From positions 36,118,172 through 36,182,171 of the forward strand of contig JAULJL010000004.1 of the NCBI GenBank assembly GCA_030761205.1: DNA of 64,000 bases. The letters run 5' to 3'. The stretch is from Fremontodendron californicum. Taxonomy: Eukaryota; Streptophyta; Magnoliopsida; Malvales; Malvaceae. The notes below the pieces were generated by a model. That model worked only from the letters and a program-made list of their open reading frames with translations. It ran no database searches and was not told the origin of the DNA. The position numbers and the translations under genes were made by a program. Every line of letters starts with the position of its first letter. Position 1 is the first letter of the stretch. Positions 57,701 to 64,000 of this stretch are shown here, piece by piece.

Positions 57701-58311
57701 AGGTAGAATTAGCAAATAGGGAGATTAAACAAATTTTGGAAAAGACAGTTAATCCAAATCGCAAAGATTGGTCTCTTAGACTTAACGATGCATTATGGGC
57801 CTATCGAACAGCTTTTAAAACAGCATTGGGCATGTCTCCTTATAGGCTAGTTTATGGAAAACCTTGTCATTTACCTGTGGAACTTGAGCATAAAGCATAT
57901 TGGGCCATTAAAATGTTCAACTCAAACCTTGATGACGCTTCTAATTTACGAAAATTACAAATCAATGAACTTGAGGAACTCAGAAATGATGCATATGAGA
58001 ATTCTAAAATTCATAAAGAAAGAACTAAAGCCTTTCATGACAAGTTAATTTCAAGAAAAACATTTAATGTTGGGCAAAAAGTTCTACTTTATAATTCTAG
58101 ACTTCACATATTTCCTGGTAAGTTGAGATCAAGATGGACTGGCCCATTTGTGGTTAAGCATGTGTATCATTATGGAGCAGTTGACATTGAGAATCCTCAA
58201 AATGGTAACGTATTCAAGGTAAATGGACAAAGACTCAAACTCTTTTTGGAAAATCATGTTACTCAAGAAGAGGTTGTTTTTCTTTCTGATCCTTGTTTTG
58301 AAAATAACTAG
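54751..58311 (+). CDS. Element D protease-RT-RNase H-integrase polyprotein
   Basis: 1186 codons without interruption, numbered from 54751. The real N-terminus comes from gag. Protease DLGASVNLLP at about 20-29 and ILGRPFLA near 100. RT with WRMCIDYRKLN and FMDDFSVSG (about 466). RNase H starts with CDASDYA (about 612). Integrase HHCC domain from about 820, with catalytic acids in GIDFMGPFP (about 890), SDGGTHF (about 949) and NGQVELANREI (about 984). The C-terminus is DPCFENN. The TTA codon mutated to a stop in C is intact here. Every enzymatic motif is present, so apart from the gag junction the element looks competent. Confidence 0.95.
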   Translation: MSNKISCIIGNTRIERALLDLGASVNLLPFSVYQQLGLGELKETSVTLQLADRSVKIPRGIVEDVLVQIDNFYFPVDFIVLDTYPVSNPNVQIPVILGRPFLATSNALINCRNGMLNISFGNMTLELNVFNICKQPGDNSEVHEVDFIEELVHEHLTTTTFHDPLEAYLIEYEFDNASEISHTDSLLKSFQDKHCWKQKFEELPSLTNVTVPSTIEPPKLELKPLPSELKYSFLGESETFPVIISSHLDELQEGKLLQLLKMHKNALGWTLADIKGISPLICTHNIYLEENAKPSRQMQRRLNPNMKEVVRNEVIKLLDNGIIYPISDSKWVSPTQVVPKKSGVTVVKNENNELIPARTVTGWRMCIDYRKLNSVTRKDHFPLPFMDQILERVAGHEFYCFLDGYSGYNQIAIALEDQEKTTFTCPFGTFAYRRMPFGLCNAPATFQRCMLSIFSDMIERNLEIFMDDFSVSGDSFDDCLANLKNVLIRCEEKNLVLNWEKCHFMVTKGIVLGHIVSAKGIEVDKSKLELIANLPTPKTVKDIRSFLGHAGFYRRFIKDFSTISKPLCNLLMKDTAFEWTKDCEDAFEKLKNMLTTAPIMRSPDWSLPFEIMCDASDYAVGAVLGQRKDNKPHVIYYASKTLNRAQMNYSTTEKELLAVVFALDKFRSYLVGSSIVVFSDHAALKYLLSKKDAKPRLLRWILLLQEFDITIRDKKGVENVVADHLSRLVCDESFGTSPINDTFPDEQLLIVSTTPWFADIANFLATGKIPSQWSTQDKRKFLNEVKKFYWDDPYLFKYCPDQIFRRCIPDNEVSSVIKFCHSEACGGHFSSKKTAAKILQCGFYWPTLFKDAHNFCKSCESCQKLGSISKRNMMPLNPILVIEIFDCWGIDFMGPFPPSFGFLYILVAIDYVSKWIEAIPCRNNDHKTVIKFLKENILSRFGIPRSIISDGGTHFCNKVFETLMKKYAITHKVATPYHPQTNGQVELANREIKQILEKTVNPNRKDWSLRLNDALWAYRTAFKTALGMSPYRLVYGKPCHLPVELEHKAYWAIKMFNSNLDDASNLRKLQINELEELRNDAYENSKIHKERTKAFHDKLISRKTFNVGQKVLLYNSRLHIFPGKLRSRWTGPFVVKHVYHYGAVDIENPQNGNVFKVNGQRLKLFLENHVTQEEVVFLSDPCFENN

Positions 58312-58457
58312 ATGTAAATATAATTTTTTTTTTACCCCGGTTAAATGGCGGATAACGGTACTCCGTGATTATTTAAGTCGGTTCCATCAGCTACCCACAA
58401 AACTGATATTGTATATAAATTTCTCTTTCATTTTATTTTATTTCATTTTTTTTCAGG
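58312..58457 (+). promoter_or_regulatory. pol to ORF-X junction with TATA-like box and 3' splice-like site
   Basis: TATATAAAT at 58412-58420 and a long T-rich tract ending in CAG at 58454-58456, one base before the ORF-X ATG. Both are conserved in A. Either an internal promoter or a splice acceptor for a subgenomic mRNA would fit. Envelope-like ORFs of Athila elements face the same problem of expression downstream of pol. Confidence 0.4.
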
Positions 58458-58994
58458 ATGGATGATATTCTCAAAAGATTGCAGAAACGATTTCCTCCTT
58501 TTCCTCGGAATATTTTACTGAAGCTTTACCAAGTTCGATTAGAAAGATTAAGAATGCTTATGAACAAAAGGATTCCTGAAGACATACGTTGGATAATTGA
58601 AGCCAAGGTACGTGAAGATGAATATCTTCCTGTTTTGCATTTACCAGGTACAGGTAGAAGCACTTATGCAAAGAAGCGACGAGCAAAGCGCATGAGTTCA
58701 AATTGCCACAAGTGTGCACGATGGACGTGTAACGGTAAATGTCATTCTATTGGGATTCCGTCCTCTAATCGAGATGATAAAATTGAATTCATTAAGGATG
58801 GACTGAGTAAGGAGAATTTGGGTAATATCCAACTTTCTCTTGAGACGCATCCTAGTGGAGACGTACAAAGAGAAATTCTTGATTTATGGCCGCAATTCCA
58901 AAGGGAATGGCAACATCTTGGGAATCTGATGTTAAAAGACCCTGTTTGCCAGCTTGTAAGAAAACTGGATGGGAAGCATATCCTCGACTCATAG
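58458..58994 (+). CDS. ORF-X: basic cysteine-rich protein, possibly related to carlavirus-type nucleic-acid-binding proteins
   Basis: 178 residues, intact. Residues 1-60 are helical and basic. At 67-78 lies GRSTYAKKRRAKR with a nuclear-localisation-like KKRRAKR (72-78). A cysteine cluster C83-x2-C86-x4-C91-x3-C95 follows, then GIPSSN and KIEFIKDGL (108-116), and a C-terminal helical part with WPQFQREW. The order (Gly/Ser, Arg-rich stretch, CxxC...C...C, a GI segment and a hydrophobic FI..G) recalls the small cysteine-rich proteins of carlaviruses and allexiviruses, which bind nucleic acid and suppress RNA silencing. The loop between cysteine pairs is shorter here. This relationship is my inference from pattern, not a search. 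It is not an Athila envelope protein: no signal peptide or transmembrane segment is visible. The gene sits between pol and LOG and is conserved in copy A except for one stop. Confidence 0.85.
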   Translation: MDDILKRLQKRFPPFPRNILLKLYQVRLERLRMLMNKRIPEDIRWIIEAKVREDEYLPVLHLPGTGRSTYAKKRRAKRMSSNCHKCARWTCNGKCHSIGIPSSNRDDKIEFIKDGLSKENLGNIQLSLETHPSGDVQREILDLWPQFQREWQHLGNLMLKDPVCQLVRKLDGKHILDS

Positions 58995-59357
58995 AAGGCG
59001 TTTAAGCCGTTTCTGGACGTAAAACCAGAGGAAGATGTGAGCCACAATCACAACTACAATAAATGACTTCTCAGCTTTTGGTTTGATTTGCAATAATTTT
59101 ATTTCGGTTTAGTTTACGTGTTGTTCGATTTGTGTAATTATTCTTTTTTTTTGCATTGGTCTTTTACGGTTGATTTTTCTTCTCTTTTTGATTTTCTTCC
59201 TGAAATCACGCAAAAATCTTTTGTTAGGTTAACATTTTCTTCTGACAGGTCAAATACACTTTCGGCGACATTATTACTCTTGTCTGATTCACTACTCAGT
59301 CCTCTATATATTACACCATGTACTCATTCTCTTTCAGGCACTCGAAAAAAAAAAAAA
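58995..59357 (+). promoter_or_regulatory. ORF-X to LOG spacer in element D
   Basis: CTATATATTAC at 59304-59314 and TTCTCTTTCAG ending at 59337, 20 bases before the LOG ATG, are both conserved in A. From 59118 the spacer is open in frame with LOG, but that stretch is T-rich and not in frame in A, so the LOG start is placed at 59358. Confidence 0.42.
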
Positions 59358-60005
59358 ATGGAAAGCACTTCGTCCCAGCGCATTAAAAAAATTTGTGTCT
59401 TTGGAGGTGCTTATCCAGGGAAAAATAACATATTCGCTGATGAAGCCATAAGAGTTGGAGTAATACTTGCCCAACAAAAGATCCACTTGATTTATGGAGG
59501 CGGTAGTACGGGTTTAATGGGAGCAGTCGCTACAGCAGCACACGCCGGAGGAAGTCCAGTTCTAGGAATCGTGCCAAAACTATTCACAGATTTTTGTGGA
59601 CCTACCGTGGGTAAGGAAATACAAGTCTGGAGTATCCCTGAACGGATAACAATCATGTACCATTCTGCCGATGCATTCATTGCCTTACCAGGAGGTCTGG
59701 GTACATTGGAAGAAATAGCTTGCGTGGCTTCTTGGTCATCTTTGGTCACAAATAAGAAACCCATTGGTTTGCTTAATATTAATGGTTATTTTAGTAATTT
59801 ACTTTCATATTTAGATAATGTTGTGGATAATGGATTCATGTTTTCAGAGGCAAGGATAACCATAATTTCTGCTACAACCATTGAAGATTTACTCAAAAAG
59901 CTACAAGCTTATGAGTGTTTATCTGCTACGGTTGTTTCGCAAACGCTCGGAAAAAGAAAAAGAGATATGGACGAGCAAGGAGTGGATTGCACTTTGTCTT
60001 TGTGA
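59358..60005 (+). CDS. LOG: LOG-type cytokinin-activating enzyme carried by element D, intact
   Basis: 215 residues, no introns. LOG proteins hydrolyse cytokinin nucleoside 5'-monophosphates to the active base plus ribose 5-phosphate, in cytosol and nucleus. Seen: YGGGSTGLMG (46-55), Arg96 in SIPERITIM (position of the catalytic Arg of the DMHxRK block by my alignment), SADAFIALPGGLGTLEE (103-119) with the paired glutamates E118/E119, KKPIGLLNINGYF. Start ATG 59358 matches the family N-terminus (RIKKICVFGG). Differences from standard plant LOGs: GGAY instead of CGSS near residue 16, Leu for Tyr in PGGYGTLEE, and a basic C-terminal tail (GKRKRD). Relative to A there are 25 base changes, 19 of them replacement. 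It lies between ORF-X and the 3' LTR in sense orientation. A lysine-decarboxylase-family annotation would be the common but outdated label. Confidence 0.93.
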   Translation: MESTSSQRIKKICVFGGAYPGKNNIFADEAIRVGVILAQQKIHLIYGGGSTGLMGAVATAAHAGGSPVLGIVPKLFTDFCGPTVGKEIQVWSIPERITIMYHSADAFIALPGGLGTLEEIACVASWSSLVTNKKPIGLLNINGYFSNLLSYLDNVVDNGFMFSEARITIISATTIEDLLKKLQAYECLSATVVSQTLGKRKRDMDEQGVDCTLSL

Positions 60006-60977
60006 CATTATCTAACATTTTGCTTGTTGTGTCTCAGTTATAATAAGTGGTTAGCAACCTCTGCAGGTAATATCTCCTAAATTCTACCTTTAAAATTTGA
60101 CATTGGGGACAATGTCATATTTTAGTAGGGGGTAAGGGACATATTTTGCTATAAAAAAAAAAAAAAAATTGTTGTGTTTTAAGACATTTAGAAGTATTCA
60201 TTCTGAACAAGGTCTGAGTAAGGGAGACTTGAGACATACCTTGTCAGTTTGATTTAATCTTCTTCTTCAAAAAAACAAAAAAACAAAAAAAAACAAAAAA
60301 AAAAAAGCATGTTTAGACTTAGTGTGTTTTTTTTAGTTACTTTCAATACAATGATGAGATATGAATTGCATAAGTCTAAAACAGATTTATTAGTGAGAAG
60401 ATTTTCATGAGAATTGAGCTTGATGTCAACCTTTTTATGAGCCAATGTTAATATGATATGTTGATTGAGAAAGAAGCATGTTTAGACTTAATCTGACTTG
60501 TATAATCATCTTTGTGAGTTTTTGAGCCTATAATGATTGATGCATTATACAAATCAATCTAATTTCTTTCTTGAGTGCTCTTATGATTACATGATTCTCT
60601 AGAACTTGCTTTAAACCGTTTGAGACTATATTGATACATGTGACAACATGAATATGATAGAGGCATTAGGATTATAACCAGAGCCAAACAGCCATCCATT
60701 ATTAATGTTCTACGAGAACATCCCCACTAGTGAGCCAATTTGAGCCTACATTAAATATGATGTTTTATTGGTAACCACAACTTACACCTAGCCTAAATAT
60801 ACTTATATCCTTACCCTTGTTCTAAAGATGAATTTTATATTTTGAGACATATTGCAAAAAAAACAAGGGATATTTTTATTTGAAAATTTGGGTTAGAAAC
60901 AAAAGATAAGTGTGGGGGAAGAAAAGAAAAGAAAAAGTCAAGAGAAAAAGAAAGGGATCATTGTCAAATACATTCCC

Positions 60978-61023
<46 letters not shown>

Positions 61024-61824
61024 CTCTTGAACTTCTAGAAAAAGATGTTACAAAGTTGGTTAGAATGATGCAAAGGCTCAACATGAATATTTAGCCTATG
61101 TTATTATGTGCTTTATAAGAGTTTTGAGAAGTTTTATTTGTATGATCTTATTATGTCTCTAAAATCTATGAACTCTTTGGAACCTTTGTGATATCTTTAT
61201 CCTTTTGTTCTTTAACCACATTATAACCCTTTGGCCCCATTACAACCTTGAATAAAGACCTCTTGATTTATGAAGTTGTATGATCTAAATAGTGGAGAAT
61301 AGGTGGACAAGCAAGCATATGGTAGAAGTGTTTTCATGAGATTGATTGAGTGTAAACACTTTACCACTACTTTAAAGAGTGAAAATCAAGAGAGTATCCC
61401 ATGTGAGAAGTTGAGATTAAGTTTGAATATACACTATTTTGATTGAAATATGTTATGTTATTATTGGCTTAACTCAAACTATTTACATTCAAGCAAGATC
61501 TTTTGTGAATTTCTTTAAGCTATTGATTAGTTTTTAAGACTTGTCCAATGATTATCTCTAATTTATATTGGAAGGATTAGTTATAATTATTATTTTTAGT
61601 TTTTCTTATGTCTTCAATGTTTGTGGGTATCGTCCTAGTAAACCCTCACGAGACTAAACTCGTCCACTAGGGACACCTAGGGGTTTAAAGGCTTGTGTCA
61701 CATGCTAAGTGCCACCGTGATTTCCTACGAAAATGGATTAGATTAGATTTTCTTATTTTATTATTATTATCTTTTTTTTATTGAGTCGTTGCTAGGGACT
61801 AGCAACAATCTAAGTATGGGGGTG
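60006..61824 (+). other. Element D 3' non-coding region, hairpin and PPT
   Basis: After LOG: dyad GACATTGGGGACAATGTC and GTAGGGGGTAAGGG (about 60098-60138), an A run, and the shared ATTGTTGTGTTTTAAG block (from about 60168). From about 60340 onward the sequence follows C closely, including an A run at about 60982-61019 and the CCTCACGAGACTAAACTCGT block. Near 60260-60340, about 290 bases of C are replaced by A-rich sequence. Hairpin GTTGCTAG-GGA-CTAGCAAC at 61788-61806, polypurine tract AAGTATGGGGGTG at 61812-61824. No ORF of note. Confidence 0.8.
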
Positions 61825-63308
61825 TGATAACTCGTATAATTATATAGTTTTTAGTTATGTTTTATTATTGTTTTGTGTCAAATACGAGTTATTATTGTTT
61901 AGTCTAATTGTGTTTATGATCTTTTATATTTTTATGTAATTTGGTGTTTTTCACAAGTTTCTTTGAGTGATTTCAGATTACTAGAATTAAGGGCAAATCC
62001 AGTTCAGTTCCAGTTCCGACACCTTTTGCCATATCAGCTATATCTCGAGTTTCACTGAAGCAATAAGGCTGAACTTTGTATCCCTGCAAAGCTAAGAGGC
62101 ATATCTATCTTTTTCATGTTTTACACTTCTTGAAACGGAGTCGTTTTCCCTAGCGAAATCGACCATCAAGTTGGCTGATGTGCAATGACGTCTGTTCTGC
62201 ACCGTTTTGGTATTTTGACCATATCTTCCGATCCACATGCGCAAATGATCTGATTCCAACGGCTATGGATCCGTAACTGATAGGGGTATATTTTTCTAGA
62301 AGACCATTTTATCAGATCGAGCCTCCAACATTGACAAAATCGACCATCAAGCTGGCTGATCAGAATTGTCATACAATATGACGAAAATTGTTAGAAAAAT
62401 GCACCCACCTATTATACCTACCTTTGAAATTTGTAAAGCTTGTCTCTTGTCATTTAGCCCTCCAAAATGTGTATAAATAGAGGGCCTTGGATGAGTATTG
62501 GGAGAGATTGATACATTGGTAGGATAGCCATTGTAATAAAATTCTCTAAGTTTTCTTTTTCTTTCCTTTCTCTAGTTTTCTTTTTCTTCTTACATTTCTT
62601 TTCATTTTATTCATATCTAGTATGTGTTTCTAATCATATTGTTGAGGTGATGAGGTGAAGCTCTTGGTAAATGCTAAGGTTAGTCTCTTAAACATGAGCT
62701 AAAATGAATCATCATTTATAAGCACTAGCATAGATAATATTTTCTTTTGGTTTAAAATCATACTTGCAAAGTAGAGATCTTGATTCATTATTGACAATGA
62801 AAATGGCACAGTAAATGCTTGGTTTCATAACCTTGATTTGTTGTAGACATATACCTTGGCATAAGGAATGCTTGGACTCTTTTTATGAGTTTTGAGGACA
62901 CCAAATGAACATAATATCATATGCTATGGACGTTGGACAATTTGGACTGAATTGCTAAACCTTCCGATTGGAACCTCCCTTATGTGTGGATTTCAATTGT
63001 GTAATAAAACAAGATTAATCTTAGCATAACACCAAGAGTGGATTCTCTAACCTCAACATCCTTTCTTATTGTTTTTTATATTTTGTTTAATTTCTTTTAT
63101 GTTATTTTATTTATTTTGTTCTCTAACATCTTGTTTATTTTGTTTTGTTGTTGATTCCCTAATATCTTGTTTACTTTCTTTTTCTTATATATTTATAAAC
63201 TTATACTTACTAATACGCTTCCCTGTGGTTCGACCTCGGACACCCGAGAATTTATTACTTGAACATAACCTGCACTTGGGTTTACAACTCTTAATTGAGT
63301 TACCATCA
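61825..63308 (+). repeat. Element D 3' LTR
   Basis: 1484 bp, nearly identical to the 5' LTR. TATAAATA at 62472-62479. The ORF at 63069-63449 overlapping its end is an artefact that runs into E. Confidence 0.95.
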
Positions 63309-63313
63309 ATGTA

Positions 63314-64000
63314 CACATTTGAGACGTTGAGGGGTGTGTATTCATCAAACTTAGAGTATGTGGCTCTTTCCCCCTTTCGCCCGCGACCTTGGATGGCTCT
63401 GTCCGTGTTGTTCTGGCGGGTTGTTCTTTTAGGCGACCTGGACCTTTAGCGATGTGGGTCAAGACCCAACTATCTTCTGTTGTCTTGATATCCCTGTTTA
63501 TTTTTTGGGGGACAACCCTCACCCTATTGTTAATTTGTTCTTTCCTCAGGCCCCTCTACTAGCTTCATTTCTTCTATTTTGGCATACCTCTGATGGCGAT
63601 CTCGATTGCATCTTTTAGAGACCTACAATCTTCTGTGTTGTGTCCCAAATCACTGTGATAGTTGCACATTTCCTTGGAGTTAAGGCGTGACGGGTTGTCC
63701 CTCATGGGGTAAGGTGTTCCCAAGATACCTTAATGGGCTACCGCATCTAGGATATACGCCTTTGAGGCATTGAGGGGTGTGTATTCATCAAACTTAGAGT
63801 ATGGGGCTCTTTCCCCCTTTCGCCAACGACTCTAATGGCTCTTTTCGTGTTGTTCTGGCGGTTTGTTCTTTTGGACGACCTGGACCTTTGGCGATGTGAG
63901 TCAAGACCCAATTGTCTTCTGTTGTCTTGATATCCTTGTTTATTTTTCGGGGGGCACCCCTGACCCTGTTGGTAGTTTGTTATTTCCTCAAGCCCCTTTG
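63314..64000 (-). pseudogene. Element E gag, tandemly duplicated segment, continues beyond the window
   Basis: Minus-strand gag of E resumes after D. A unit of about 443 bp occurs twice: the block TTGAGGGGTGTGTATTCATC at 63327 and again at 63770. The knuckle-coding block at 51105-51266 recurs at about 63596-63755 (TTTTAGAGACCTACAATCTT). Recognisable peptides are frame-disturbed. The E 5' LTR is not reached. Confidence 0.72.

Larger units (their letters stand above)
51272..63308 (+). mobile_element. Element D: youngest Athila-lineage retrotransposon, carrying intact ORF-X and LOG (12.04 kb)
   Basis: LTRs 51272-52755 and 61825-63308 (1484 bp each), with the perfect TSD ATGTA at 51267-51271 and 63309-63313. 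I found one difference between the LTRs by eye (A/G near 51530/62086), so the insertion is very young. Order: LTR, PBS, leader, gag, protease-RT-RNase H-integrase, ORF-X, LOG, non-coding, hairpin, PPT, LTR. The only lesion in the polyprotein is a 2-base expansion between gag and protease. D is inserted in a duplicated gag segment of element E. Confidence 0.96.
29756..64000 (-). mobile_element. Element E: Tat-lineage Ty3/gypsy retrotransposon, decayed, hosting C and D, running off the window
   Basis: The 3' LTR is at 29756-30299. Reading the minus strand from the right edge, the order is gag, protease, RT (triplicated), RNase H-type segments, integrase, a 70-bp minisatellite, an ORF in the opposite sense, PPT and LTR. 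Protease, RT and integrase motifs are of the Tat type, and the antisense ORF and 3' tandem repeats also fit that lineage. With C and D removed, about 11.7 kb is inside the window and the 5' end lies beyond it. Stops and frameshifts are frequent. Confidence 0.85.

Noticed and set aside
59118..59357. 80-residue N-terminal extension of LOG in D
   Set aside because: It is not in frame in A, it is T-rich spacer, and the family N-terminus starts at the ATG at 59358.
1..64000. tRNA, rRNA or organelle inserts
   Set aside because: I saw no cloverleaf-like tRNA, rRNA motif or long plastid/mitochondrial gene segment; the tRNA-Asp matches are primer-binding sites of 17 bases.

Overview
The window is plant nuclear DNA, most likely from a eudicot. 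Spliced host genes on the left (a DUF1005 protein, a vegetative-storage-type acid phosphatase, an LRR protein of the LRX/At4g06744 type) are followed by about 50 kb of nested transposable elements. I cannot name the species.

Layout. 1-9.5 kb: host genes. 9.5-13.4 kb: small non-autonomous DNA transposons, two of them hAT-like with near-perfect 8-bp target-site duplications (TSDs), and one element with long inverted arms. 13.4-26.7 kb, minus strand: element B, a decayed Athila-type Ty3/gypsy retrotransposon, with element A inserted in its protease gene (TSD ACGGT). 27.6-29.3 kb: one hAT-like element nested in another. 29.8-64 kb and beyond: element E, a large decayed Tat-type Ty3/gypsy element on the minus strand. 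It carries an antisense ORF with its own TATA box, a 70-bp minisatellite, a triplicated RT domain and a tandemly duplicated gag segment. Elements C (32430-42897, TSD TCAAG) and D (51272-63308, TSD ATGTA) are inserted in E on the plus strand.

A, C and D belong to one Athila-lineage family: LTRs of about 1.5 kb, a primer-binding site matching tRNA-Asp, and gag-protease-RT-RNase H-integrase. The main discovery candidate is the space between pol and the 3' LTR, where Athila elements normally carry an envelope-like ORF. In D and A it holds two unrelated genes in tandem. One is an intronless LOG-type gene (cytokinin riboside 5'-monophosphate phosphoribohydrolase, the cytokinin-activating enzyme). 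The other is a 178-residue basic, cysteine-rich protein whose core resembles the small nucleic-acid-binding, silencing-suppressor proteins of carlaviruses. C lacks this roughly 1.8-kb module, so one locus holds cargo-bearing and cargo-free relatives side by side. D has LTRs that differ at about one base, so the cargo-bearing form moved very recently. Both of its cargo ORFs are open, while the A copies are decaying: ORF-X has a stop and LOG has lost a conserved arginine.

A working model, which is inference: the cargo genes are expressed from spliced or internally initiated transcripts of the retrotransposon. They could raise active cytokinin and dampen silencing in the host cell, which would favour transposition. 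Nothing here proves expression or activity, and the A/D comparison of LOG shows no sign of purifying selection.
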